A stretch of DNA of 8,318 nucleotides from Candidatus Woesearchaeota archaeon (lineage in GTDB: Archaea; Nanobdellota; Nanobdellia; Woesearchaeales; SM23-78). Shown in pieces: positions 1 to 6,386 of this stretch. Location of the stretch: NCBI GenBank assembly GCA_011372335.1, contig DRSY01000058.1, positions 1 through 8,318 on the forward strand, read 5' to 3'. The position numbers and the translations under genes are program-made. Under the pieces are notes generated by a model. It searched no databases. It saw nothing but the letters and a program-made list of their open reading frames with translations, and was not told where the DNA came from. How positions within the stretch are numbered: the stretch's first letter is position 1; each line of letters opens with the position of its first letter.

Positions 1-526
1 GATTAAAAGCAACCCTTATATTATTCCCATGGGCGTACTCTGCTATTCTCTGCATTGTACGTAGACTCTCACCAAGCATGGTTGAAAGATAAAACCATCT
101 CGTCTTAAGCTTCGCCTTCTTTACCTCGCTAAACTTCAACTCATTATTACAACCCTTATAAGTAAGAATAGTCCTGTCATGCTCTATTGAGTCAAGGATT
201 ATTGAGAAGCCAGACTCCAAGCCTCGCGCTCCTATAAAGTCAACCCCTTCTTTTTTCAAAGACTGAAGAATTAACCGTCCATTAGTATCCTTACCTATCT
301 TACCCAGGTAAGCTGTCTTCAAGCCAAGTCTGGAGAAAGCAACAGCGGTATTAGCACCATTACCGCCGAAGTTATGCATCAGCTTAGTGATAAGCATCTT
401 TGTACCAACAGGATAAGAGATTAGTTCTTCCTTCTTGGTTTTTGAGCGTATACCTATTATCTCGGACTGGTCTGTATGAACAAAAATATCCAGGGTATTA
501 CTACCCATAGTTATTACATCATACAT
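1..526 (-). CDS. PfkB-family carbohydrate/nucleoside kinase, N-terminal part (cut by left edge)
   Basis: Reverse-strand translation from the ATG at 526-524 stays open for 175 codons to the window edge; the C-terminal part, with the expected catalytic Asp motif, lies outside. The start MYDVITMGSNTLDIFV is the usual first beta strand and substrate-binding segment of PfkB/ribokinase enzymes. HNFGGNGANTAVAFSRLG at about residues 51-68, followed by TAYLGKIGKD, matches the PfkB signature 1 region (glycine-rich, invariant Asn, then Gly). Residues 105-125 resemble the lid and substrate region. Family members phosphorylate sugars or nucleosides using ATP or ADP; the substrate cannot be told from this half. 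ATG 526 is chosen because it sits about 30 bases after a TATA box and begins right at the first strand. It follows the 203-residue unknown gene, but its own promoter argues against strict co-transcription. Family assignment is strong and the specificity is unknown. Confidence 0.88.
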   Translation of the reverse strand, partial: MYDVITMGSNTLDIFVHTDQSEIIGIRSKTKKEELISYPVGTKMLITKLMHNFGGNGANTAVAFSRLGLKTAYLGKIGKDTNGRLILQSLKKEGVDFIGARGLESGFSIILDSIEHDRTILTYKGCNNELKFSEVKKAKLKTRWFYLSTMLGESLRTMQRIAEYAHGNNIRVAFN

Positions 527-550
527 GATAAGTTATTAACAGAAGAAAAG

Positions 551-562
551 GGTTTATAAACT
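551..562 (-). promoter_or_regulatory. TATA box of the PfkB-family kinase gene
   Basis: The reverse strand reads AGTTTATAAACC, a good archaeal TATA element. Its centre (about 556) is about 30 bases from the ATG at 526, so the transcript would start at or a few bases before the start codon. No Shine-Dalgarno sequence lies between. Confidence 0.6.
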
Positions 563-600
563 TTATTATTAGGAGATACAACCCATGCGTTCATAGAAAA

Positions 601-610
601 ACTTTATAAG
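601..610 (-). promoter_or_regulatory. Second, upstream TATA-like element before the PfkB-family gene
   Basis: The reverse strand reads CTTATAAAGT just past the stop codon of the 203-residue gene. If used, the transcript would begin near 580 and carry a leader of roughly 50 bases. The 104-base gap 527-630 thus holds two TATA-like elements in tandem and otherwise no recognisable gene or RNA. The core is nearly palindromic, so orientation is not certain, but no plus-strand gene follows it. Confidence 0.35.
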
Positions 611-630
611 TAAATTTAATTAAGTCATAG

Positions 631-1242
631 CTAGTCATAACGTGACCTTCCAACACCTCTAACCGGGTGGAAGGGTCTTCCCCAATCCGCAGGGGCTTTT
701 AATTCTAGATACTGCTTCACAGTTTGATGCAACCTAAAAGCAGTAAGATACAAGTCATCCCTGTACTTCTTTATATTCTCGAGATAAAACCGCTCCCTAA
801 ACCACCGCTCAAATATTCTTAATAAAGGATTCTTCATCCACTTCTCTTTGTAATCCAGTTGTAACCAAGCCTCCACTCTTATAATAACATCCCCTTTATT
901 TGTTTTGAATTTATGGCCCTTATGCATTATTTCTATCTTCCTCATATTAAGGGTCTGCCAGTCAATCTTCAAGAAATACCTATAATAATTGTTACCCCTA
1001 GGGACCTGAATACACCTCCACCAGATATGATGTTCCTTACTCCCATCAGCCTTGGTCCTATCAAGGTAAAGTGTTTCAATCTTATCGTCTCCTGTATCAA
1101 CAGCCTCGAAGCCCTCATCCTCAAGCCACTCGTGGACAAGCTTATAGAGATTCTTAAGATGAAAGACTTCTTCGTGCTCAATCTCAAACTTTGTGGCTAA
1201 GATATCCCTATGATCGCCTGGTCTTAGCTTAGCAATTGGCAT
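631..1242 (-). CDS. Conserved-looking hypothetical protein, tryptophan-rich, unknown function
   Basis: I do not recognise a family. The protein is 203 residues from ATG 1242; a TTG at 1251 would add three residues. ATG 1242 is preferred because it is about 28 bases from a TATA element, matching the leaderless pattern of the neighbours. The layout suggests a helix (about 20-40, EEVFHLKNLYKLVHEWL), several strands rich in aromatics (about 55-130, with HHIWWRC, YYRYFLKIDW and VIIRVEAWLQLDY), then basic amphipathic helices (about 135-185). There are eight Trp and many His, Tyr, Arg and Lys. No signal peptide, long hydrophobic segment or cysteine cluster is seen. Regular codon content and a clean promoter argue that the gene is real. 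The helix-sheet-helix order could suit a small ligand-binding fold, but that is a guess. I have only a vague impression of similar proteins in DPANN genomes. Confidence 0.75.
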   Translation of the reverse strand: MPIAKLRPGDHRDILATKFEIEHEEVFHLKNLYKLVHEWLEDEGFEAVDTGDDKIETLYLDRTKADGSKEHHIWWRCIQVPRGNNYYRYFLKIDWQTLNMRKIEIMHKGHKFKTNKGDVIIRVEAWLQLDYKEKWMKNPLLRIFERWFRERFYLENIKKYRDDLYLTAFRLHQTVKQYLELKAPADWGRPFHPVRGVGRSRYD

Positions 1243-1263
1243 ACCATCCAAATACGCAACTAA

Positions 1264-1275
1264 TTTATTTAAATC
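1264..1275 (-). promoter_or_regulatory. TATA box of the 203-residue hypothetical gene
   Basis: The reverse strand reads GATTTAAATAAA, centred near 1270, about 28 bases before ATG 1242. It overlaps the final codons and TAA stop (1269-1271) of the upstream PHP gene, showing how compressed the genome is. This spacing favours ATG 1242 over TTG 1251 as the start. Confidence 0.5.
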
Positions 1276-2093
1276 TTTTGGAAGAAATCATGGAAATCAT
1301 CAGGAATTTTTTTCCTCAGATGAAGTCTTTGAGGGATGAACTCTTTAAGAGTAAAACCCAGTATCCTCCTGAAGAACAAATCCGGACGCATAGGCTTAGT
1401 GACAAGCCTCACAGCCCCTTTTTTAACCGCTTCAAGAACATCATCTTTGTTCTTAGCGCTCCTCACCAAAGAGTAAGTCTTGTTAAACTCGTAGAGTTTA
1501 TGAGCATCAGAAGTACCTACTAAAGGTTTATTATACTTCTTTGCTACTTTTACTGCTCTGGTATTACCATTAAGGAAACTAAAAAACGGGGAGACAAGTT
1601 GCTTTGTATAGAAGTGGCAATACTCAATAGCATGGAATAAGTCAATGTGTTTTATCAGAGCGTTTCCCAAGCACCTCCCTTTAAAGAAAAATGGGTGGGG
1701 AGCTATTATTAATGCAGAGTCCTTCACCCGCTCTAAGTCCTCCAAAGTTCTTATCCTTTTTAAATCATCCTTGGTAATATTGATAAGAAGCACATCCTTA
1801 CCTTTTATCCTTGCCTCTGCACCAGGGATTAAGAGTATGCCTTTCTTCTTAGCATAACTCCAAAGCGACTTCGTAAAATAGACGGAGTTATGATTAGTTA
1901 TAGAGAGAACCTTAAAACCTTTCTTTGCCGCAACCCTTATCAAATCCTTGGCGGTATAAGGAATATAAGGGCTATCATAAGGGTCCTCTTTAGTATGTAT
2001 ATGGAAATCTGCTTTGAGGAAGCCACGCGTGTTCCGAACATTACAGCGTTTCTTTTCTGAGTTAAGCATTGACTTAAACATTGTAATAACCAT
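1269..2093 (-). CDS. PHP-domain metal-dependent phosphoesterase-like protein (downstream of top6A)
   Basis: A 274-residue protein with a PHP (polymerase and histidinol phosphatase) domain. Visible motifs are HIH at 31-33 after KADF, ITNHNS at 65-70, PGAEAR at 90-95, APHPFF at 131-136 and GTSDAH at 193-198. These correspond to the His, Glu and Asp ligands that bind a metal cluster in PHP enzymes. The second motif has Asn where most PHP proteins have Asp-His (DHN), so N67-H68 is a variation. A basic N-terminus (about 1-27) and a basic C-terminal tail (about 235-262) could contact nucleic acid or a partner. PHP proteins hydrolyse phosphoesters, from histidinol phosphate to nucleotides and DNA ends; the substrate here is unknown. 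ATG 2093 lies 34 bases after the top6A stop with a TATA-like box in the gap. Internal ATGs at 2081 and 2069 are possible starts. No polymerase domain is present, so it is not a full PolX. Confidence 0.85.
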   Translation of the reverse strand: MVITMFKSMLNSEKKRCNVRNTRGFLKADFHIHTKEDPYDSPYIPYTAKDLIRVAAKKGFKVLSITNHNSVYFTKSLWSYAKKKGILLIPGAEARIKGKDVLLINITKDDLKRIRTLEDLERVKDSALIIAPHPFFFKGRCLGNALIKHIDLFHAIEYCHFYTKQLVSPFFSFLNGNTRAVKVAKKYNKPLVGTSDAHKLYEFNKTYSLVRSAKNKDDVLEAVKKGAVRLVTKPMRPDLFFRRILGFTLKEFIPQRLHLRKKIPDDFHDFFQKI

Positions 2094-2111
2094 TGTAATC
2101 AGCAGGAATAA

Positions 2112-2123
2112 TAATTAATAAAG
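2112..2123 (-). promoter_or_regulatory. TATA-like element before the second PHP gene
   Basis: The reverse strand reads CTTTATTAATTA in the 34-base gap between the top6A stop and ATG 2093. Its centre is about 24 bases from the ATG, slightly short but compatible with a leaderless start. The T-rich stretch could instead help end the top6BA transcript, or the gene could simply be read through. Confidence 0.35.
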
Positions 2124-2127
2124 AACC

Positions 2128-3210
2128 TCATGGCAGCCATGTCTTAGGGTTCTTAAGCTTCTCTGGAAGGTACTTATCTATAACAAAGTTCAAACCCCAC
2201 TTAGCTAGTGCTTGTTGCTCTGCTCTTACTTTCATCTGTAACTGCTTCTTAATTGCTTTCTGCCATTCCTTATGGTGCAGAACAAAAGGATCATTCTTAA
2301 GAGCATCTTTTCCTCTTTTTATATCAACTTCTTTAAGAGGATGTGTTGGGAGCTTGTATTCCTCTATGTCCTTCGGTGTGATGCCTATGAACTTGGCTTT
2401 TGGAACACAGAAGTACTCATTAATATGAGCTGCGTTACCACTACCAACTTTAAGGGTCCTATAGATGTTCATATATCCGTAGAAGTCACCGTCGCAGAAG
2501 ACATATACCGGTAACTTTTTCTCATCTGATAGTTTTCTTATGAACCTCCTGCAAGCCCTGGAAGGAACCCCTCCCATTGAGACTAGGATACAATTAGCTT
2601 TTTTCCAGAAACCATGCCTGTTAAGCCTTTCAAACATACCCTTGGTCTCAATTGCCAGGATGAACTTAGCACTTGTCTCAAACTTCAGGTGCTCAACCGA
2701 GGTGGGGATTGAATAAGCTCCTGAGCCCATTTTTGTGCAGTCAATCCTAACTGGTTTTCCTTTCTCATTCTTATCGTGCACTATTAGTTTCCCAGCAACG
2801 TCTCCGCCGTGCTCATCAGCTATGAAGCCTATCTGTTCCCGGTTAACACCGAACATTGCTTCTATATCGTCCATCACGCTGTCAGAATCGCTTTGCTCAT
2901 TAAACCTTGCATCACCCCAGTTCTTAGATACATAATATGCTTCTCTCTTAGTAGCAATATCGTTGTTCTTGATTAATTCCTTGCTAAGCGCCATCATTCG
3001 CAGAGTCTGGGCAAAGCTCTTCACAGTAGAAGCAGTAAGAGTTCGTGTCTTCATCTTACCATTAAGCTCAAAGAACCCTGCTTTAACATTATAAGTAACA
3101 TTACTTAGAGCTCTTATCGGAGTAGTCAAGGTGGGTTGTTTTTTCTTCTTAATCTTGTTATAAACATCCAAGGCAGTATTCCTTATTTGCATTAGGACTT
3201 TATTAGGCAT
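2128..3210 (-). CDS. top6A: DNA topoisomerase VI subunit A (Spo11-like cleavage subunit)
   Basis: 360 residues, close to the usual length of about 360-390. Topo VI is an A2B2 type IIB topoisomerase that relaxes and decatenates DNA by ATP-dependent passage through a double-strand break; subunit A makes the break. The winged-helix/CAP domain (about 60-130) holds TKREAYYVSKNW, in which the second Tyr (Y93) is the expected nucleophile that attaches to the DNA 5' end. The family stretch NEQSDSDSVMDDIEAMFGV follows. The Toprim domain (about 180-330) has E188 in AIETKGMFERL and the acidic pair D240/D242 in CDGDFYGY, which bind Mg2+. GSGNAAH and IGITPKDIEEY are also typical. The usual Pro after the second Asp (DGDP) is Phe here. 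ATG 3210 is preceded by a strong Shine-Dalgarno site and lies 73 bases after top6B, so it is probably translated from the top6B transcript. Confidence 0.97.
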   Translation of the reverse strand: MPNKVLMQIRNTALDVYNKIKKKKQPTLTTPIRALSNVTYNVKAGFFELNGKMKTRTLTASTVKSFAQTLRMMALSKELIKNNDIATKREAYYVSKNWGDARFNEQSDSDSVMDDIEAMFGVNREQIGFIADEHGGDVAGKLIVHDKNEKGKPVRIDCTKMGSGAYSIPTSVEHLKFETSAKFILAIETKGMFERLNRHGFWKKANCILVSMGGVPSRACRRFIRKLSDEKKLPVYVFCDGDFYGYMNIYRTLKVGSGNAAHINEYFCVPKAKFIGITPKDIEEYKLPTHPLKEVDIKRGKDALKNDPFVLHHKEWQKAIKKQLQMKVRAEQQALAKWGLNFVIDKYLPEKLKNPKTWLP

Positions 3211-3220
3211 TTTTTCTTTT

Positions 3221-3228
3221 TCCTCCTC
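3221..3228 (-). promoter_or_regulatory. Shine-Dalgarno site of top6A
   Basis: The reverse strand reads AGAGGAGGAAAAAGAAAAA before ATG 3210; the GAGGAGGA core ends 10 bases before the start. It is the clearest Shine-Dalgarno match in the window, as expected for a gene translated from inside a polycistronic message. The rest of the 73-base gap holds only a weak AT-rich stretch (about 3274-3290), with no good TATA box. Confidence 0.65.
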
Positions 3229-3283
3229 TTAAAAATCCCTTCTAAAATGTTTTTTGTTCTTATTTTCTCCCTCATTATTTTAT

Positions 3284-4936
3284 TTATTGTTCTTCTTGAG
3301 TTTCCTTTTCTTCCTCTTTACCAATCCTGGCAAGTTCTTCGTCAAAATCAATGTTCTTAGAAGGATCAAACCCCATGTCTTCTAGTTTGCCTCTGTGCTT
3401 CTCAAGCATTTTTCTGAGTTCATTCTCAATGTTCTCTGTCTCATACTTTTTTAAGTCAAGTATCTCTTTTAAACCAATAGCAACATGAGGTATATACTTT
3501 TCTATGTAGCTCCTCTTCTTCAATTCTTCTTTTACTCTTCTCTTCTTCAGAGTGTATTTCTGGAGTTTTCGACCTGCTTCTTGTAAGGCTAGTTTTATCT
3601 CGCTTATAATCTCAGGGTAATGAGCAATTGCTTCTTTAGACTCTGATGTGAAAGGCACCCATACACTCGCTATATGCACCGCTATAGTGACCGGTCCGAT
3701 GGGTAGTGCTCCGTTGCTTTGATTCAGACCGTAAGGCTTCCAGTTAGTCTGAACAACACTCTTATAAATAGCACAGCCTCCTTGTTGGTATAGTAGAGGA
3801 ACACGATTAGCGAATCTTAGCAGAGTGGCTGGTTCGTTCTGAGACTGGTCCCCGCCATAAGCAATACCTACCTCTACTTGGAAAGGATTCCCGCGATAAA
3901 CACTAGGATTCCTAGTAACCGCGCAATAGTATTCTGCATTAACCTCTTTTCTTAAGCCTTTTTCAAGTAGCTCCTCTCCGATAGGGCTGATACAGTCAGT
4001 TGGAGGGCTAATAATCTTGGTCTTCTGAATAGCATTAATAAGCTTCTCAGCATCTTCTCTTGTAACTTTATGAGGGCTTATACTCGGAGGCACTAAGGCT
4101 TGCTCGCATATAAGCTTAGCAGTCCCTGCGCCTACTCGCGAGAATTCATTAACAAAAAATGCTTGTAATGTCCGGAACGGCGTATTCCTAAGCATTTTTA
4201 AGAGAAGACCTAGTTCAACACCGTAAGGATGAGGCTTTATCTCCGAGGTCTGGCGGGGCATTTCCTCTGTGGCTCTGGGAAAAATTATTTGCTCTGCTTT
4301 AGGATTAACATAAGTGATGGTTACATGAGGGTTGATAATAGCGGTTTGTTTTAAATAGTTATCAATACTCTGCCCTGCTTTTATATAACTGCCTTCAAGG
4401 TCAAGTTCTACTCGTGTACCGTGAGGCTTATCCCATTCTCGTTCCTCATCTTTAAGAATAAGAGGCTTGTTCTTAGAAGTATCAATTTTTAGTTCGTAGT
4501 AATGCGCAGGTTTGTTAGGGCTAATCTTGGATAGGATACGAGCAGCACGGCCTGTAGTGAGTTGGGAGTACATAACACTAGCACTAATACCAATGCCTTG
4601 CTGCCCTCTGCTCTGTTTTAACCTGTGAAACTTGCTCCCATAAAGAAGCTTTGCAAAAATCTTAGGTATCTGGTTTTTAACAATACCAGGACCATTATCC
4701 TCCACAATAACCCGGTATCTATCAGACCCCATTTCTATTACTTCCACAATTATGTCTGGAATGATGTTTGCTTCCTCGCAGGCATCAAGGGCGTTATCAA
4801 CTGCTTCTTTAACTGCTGTGAGTAAGGCTTTTCTCTTATTATCAAAACCTAGTAAATGCCTGTTTTTTTCAAAGAACTCTGCAATACTAATCTCGCGTTG
4901 CTTACGCGCCATCTCTTCAGCTATTGTTGGAGCCAT
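3284..4936 (-). CDS. top6B: DNA topoisomerase VI subunit B (GHKL ATPase subunit)
   Basis: 550 residues from ATG 4936, within the family range. Subunit B dimerises on ATP binding and drives strand passage by the A subunit. The GHKL/Bergerat ATPase fold shows the N-box [10 protein letters not shown] with E44 (general base) and N48 (Mg2+), the D80-x-G-x-G motif (DNGPG) and the glycine-rich G2 box SRGQQGIGI at 109-117. A helix-two-turn-helix region follows at about 237-310 (from [11 protein letters not shown]). The transducer domain (about 315-465) carries the ATP-sensing lysine K434 in [15 protein letters not shown]. The tail is charged and ends [14 protein letters not shown] at 4945 would add three residues; ATG 4936 is preferred because [17 protein letters not shown] matches the usual start of the family. 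It has its own TATA box and precedes top6A on the same strand, so the subunits are probably co-expressed. Confidence 0.97.
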   Translation of the reverse strand: MAPTIAEEMARKQREISIAEFFEKNRHLLGFDNKRKALLTAVKEAVDNALDACEEANIIPDIIVEVIEMGSDRYRVIVEDNGPGIVKNQIPKIFAKLLYGSKFHRLKQSRGQQGIGISASVMYSQLTTGRAARILSKISPNKPAHYYELKIDTSKNKPLILKDEEREWDKPHGTRVELDLEGSYIKAGQSIDNYLKQTAIINPHVTITYVNPKAEQIIFPRATEEMPRQTSEIKPHPYGVELGLLLKMLRNTPFRTLQAFFVNEFSRVGAGTAKLICEQALVPPSISPHKVTREDAEKLINAIQKTKIISPPTDCISPIGEELLEKGLRKEVNAEYYCAVTRNPSVYRGNPFQVEVGIAYGGDQSQNEPATLLRFANRVPLLYQQGGCAIYKSVVQTNWKPYGLNQSNGALPIGPVTIAVHIASVWVPFTSESKEAIAHYPEIISEIKLALQEAGRKLQKYTLKKRRVKEELKKRSYIEKYIPHVAIGLKEILDLKKYETENIENELRKMLEKHRGKLEDMGFDPSKNIDFDEELARIGKEEEKETQEEQ

Positions 4937-4964
4937 TTTTAACAAGAACGAATAAGAAATAAGT

Positions 4965-4976
4965 TATTTATAAAGG
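4965..4976 (-). promoter_or_regulatory. TATA box of top6B
   Basis: The reverse strand reads CCTTTATAAATA, centred near 4970. The predicted transcript start is about 4944, giving a leader of about 8 bases to ATG 4936, or a start at TTG 4945. It probably drives top6B and top6A together. The 78-base gap 4937-5014 otherwise holds only AT-rich sequence, including a near-palindromic run at about 4989-5002. Confidence 0.6.
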
Positions 4977-5014
4977 TTTGTGTGACCAAGAATAATAATT
5001 ATTCCTCTGATTAT

Positions 5015-5686
5015 TCAAATAAAACCGTGTTCTTTTAAGAATTCAAAGCCTTTTTTTCTTAATACTTTTAACTCGTAAAGTGTGTGGGCATCACTATTAA
5101 CATAAATACTCTTTGCTTTTGAGAGCATAAGCATTAACACATCCATATCTGTTTTGTGTCTTCCAGTATCAATATACCTGCAGTTTAACTCGAAAGGGAT
5201 GTTATATTTATTAGCCCTTCTTATAATCTTATTAACATCTATACCAGTATCTTTGATGAAAGTGTATATGTGACCTATACAGTCTATATCCTGGTGATGC
5301 CTGTTAATCGCATTAATAAAGGCCTGGGTTAATTCTTGCTTGTCACCTGAGTAAACATCTTTATGGTATGAGAGTATTATGAAGTCACCTTTCACTCCCT
5401 GGATATGCTCACAAACATCCCCTTTTTCGTTGAGTAAATCAGCTTCTACTCCGAAAACAACTTTCACGTCATTAAACACGTTCCGCCACCTTCTTATTAT
5501 GGTTCGGCCGGTCTTCCGAGGATAACCTGCTCTTTGCAGAGCTGCTTGTGAGTGGTCAGCAAAAACAATTTTTTTCATGCCGAGCTCCCCTGCGAATCTA
5601 ACCATTTCATTCACAGTACTTATGCCATCTGAATAGTTAAAAGAATGCACGTGATAATCCTCTTTCTCAGTGTTTAATATTCTCAT
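5015..5686 (-). CDS. PHP-domain metal-dependent phosphoesterase (between KH gene and top6B)
   Basis: 223 residues from ATG 5686, forming a complete stand-alone PHP domain with every expected metal ligand: H12-x-H14 (YHVHS), D44-H45 (FADHSQ), E81 (GVEADLL), H108 (SYHKD), H139 (CIGHIYTF) and D199-x-H201 (NSDAHTLYEL). FELNCRY at 165-171 also fits the strand near the active site. It resembles the histidinol-phosphatase/YcdX and PolX-type PHP domains, but no polymerase domain is attached, so the substrate is not known. Hydrolysis of a nucleotide or DNA-end phosphate would suit its place next to Topo VI, but this is inference only. ATG 5686 is two bases after the KH stop, which favours translational coupling. 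A GTG at 5737 would add 17 charged residues and overlap the KH gene; the shorter form begins directly at the first strand, so it is preferred. Confidence 0.9.
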   Translation of the reverse strand: MRILNTEKEDYHVHSFNYSDGISTVNEMVRFAGELGMKKIVFADHSQAALQRAGYPRKTGRTIIRRWRNVFNDVKVVFGVEADLLNEKGDVCEHIQGVKGDFIILSYHKDVYSGDKQELTQAFINAINRHHQDIDCIGHIYTFIKDTGIDVNKIIRRANKYNIPFELNCRYIDTGRHKTDMDVLMLMLSKAKSIYVNSDAHTLYELKVLRKKGFEFLKEHGFI

Positions 5687-5688
5687 TT

Positions 5689-6354
5689 CTAAAACCCCGC
5701 GTCCCTTCTCATCTTCCTCCTTTGATTTTCCAACCACTTATAAACAGTGGAGTGCATGCTCCCTTTGATTAGCAATTCCACTGCTCTCTTGGCATTCCCA
5801 ACATAGGCACATTCACCAACTATGCTTACTGTTTTACCATAAACACTTAGAAAAGTTCCTGTGAGTTCCTCTATTGTTCTTCTTGCTTTTCCTTTAGTAC
5901 CAATAATTCTTGCTTTTACTCTTTTAAGCTTATTCTTGTTATCAATCCCGTAATCAGACAAGTTAATTATTTCAAGCATATAATCCGGTCTTAGGAGTAA
6001 CTCTGCTGTTTCTGGTTTAAACCCTCGGCCTATTGCTTTTATAACTTCTCTTAAGGTGTAGAGCTTAACAGCATCCTTGCCCGTAATAGTAACATCACCT
6101 TCTTTTGAATCCACGTTTATCCTTGCTGATGAGTACTCCTCTAACTCCTTCTTATCCTTCCCTTTTACACCTATAAGCACCGCGATTCTATCCTTGGGTA
6201 TTTTAATAGTATAAGAATATTCTTCTTCGCTTATTTCTCCTATTGGCTTAGTGGTCCTCAGCAGGCTTTTTTTTTCAGCCATCTTGCCTTCTTCTTTTAT
6301 ATTATTCTTACTGCTTCTCCCAGCCTGGTTTTCTTCTTTATTCTTCTCAGTCAT
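5689..6354 (-). CDS. Pno1/Dim2-like KH-domain RNA-binding protein
   Basis: 221 residues. After a charged, low-complexity N-terminus of about 30 residues come two KH domains. The first (about 46-110) has YTIKIPKDRIAVLIGVKGK with its GxxG loop at G62-V-K-G65. The second (about 125-195) has ARIIGTKGKARRTIEEL with its loop at G152-T-K-G155, then the Pno1/Dim2-like end MHSTVYKWLENQRRKMRR. Eukaryotic Pno1/Dim2 binds near the 3' end of small-subunit rRNA and recruits the Dim1 methyltransferase and Nob1 nuclease; the archaeal homologues are thought to act in 16S rRNA maturation. The RIO1-type kinase immediately upstream supports a role in 30S assembly. ATG 6354 is 26 bases from the centre of a strong TATA box, so a leaderless start is likely; Met25 (6282) is a less likely alternative. 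The stop precedes the next PHP start by two bases. Confidence 0.93.
   Translation of the reverse strand: MTEKNKEENQAGRSSKNNIKEEGKMAEKKSLLRTTKPIGEISEEEYSYTIKIPKDRIAVLIGVKGKDKKELEEYSSARINVDSKEGDVTITGKDAVKLYTLREVIKAIGRGFKPETAELLLRPDYMLEIINLSDYGIDNKNKLKRVKARIIGTKGKARRTIEELTGTFLSVYGKTVSIVGECAYVGNAKRAVELLIKGSMHSTVYKWLENQRRKMRRDAGF
5737..5746 (-). promoter_or_regulatory. Possible TATA box inside the 3' end of the KH gene
   Basis: The reverse strand reads TGTTTATAAG within the codons for HSTVYKW near the KH C-terminus. A start about 26 bases on (near 5717) would give a leader of about 30 bases to the PHP start at 5686. It may be coincidental, because the codons encode a conserved-looking segment. 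It sits inside a 5-base inverted repeat, CCACT...AGTGG (5734-5750). Confidence 0.25.
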
Positions 6355-6374
6355 ACTTATTCGGAGAACAAAGC

Positions 6375-6386
6375 TTTTTATAAAGA
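6375..6386 (-). promoter_or_regulatory. TATA box of the KH gene
   Basis: The reverse strand reads TCTTTATAAAAA, centred near 6380, 26 bases from ATG 6354. It begins immediately after the RIO1 stop codon (6387-6389). The spacing predicts transcription starting at the A of the start codon. No Shine-Dalgarno sequence is present, which is consistent with a leaderless message for KH and probably the PHP gene behind it. Confidence 0.65.

Noticed and set aside
527..630. Small RNA (C/D box type) in the gap before the PfkB gene
   Set aside because: No convincing C box (RUGAUGA) and D box (CUGA) pair or tRNA-like fold was seen; the TATA boxes explain the conserved-looking parts.
913..1523. Plus-strand open frames (913-1200 and 1236-1523) and the minus frame 969-1187
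   Set aside because: They lie inside the 203-residue and PHP genes in other frames, have low-complexity or hydrophobic translations with no motif, and have no promoter of their own.
1645..2935. Plus-strand open frames antisense to the PHP gene and top6A (1645-1857, 2272-2514, 2735-2935)
   Set aside because: They are antisense shadows of well-recognised proteins, with no domain or initiation signals.
4937..4945. TTG start at 4945 for top6B
   Set aside because: It adds only three residues (MLK); ATG 4936 gives the usual family N-terminus, although the TATA spacing (25 bases) alone would fit TTG slightly better.
4625..4955. Plus-strand open frames antisense to top6B (4625-4825 and 4752-4955)
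   Set aside because: They overlap the conserved ATPase motifs on the other strand; the coding constraint of top6B explains the open frames.
4989..5002. AT-rich near-palindrome AATAATAATTATT as a terminator or operator
   Set aside because: Such AT palindromes arise easily in AT-rich gaps, and there is no GC stem or adjacent T run.
5687..5737. GTG start at 5737 extending the PHP protein into the KH gene
   Set aside because: It adds a charged 17-residue segment with no family resemblance and a 49-base overlap; ATG 5686 begins just before the first PHP strand.
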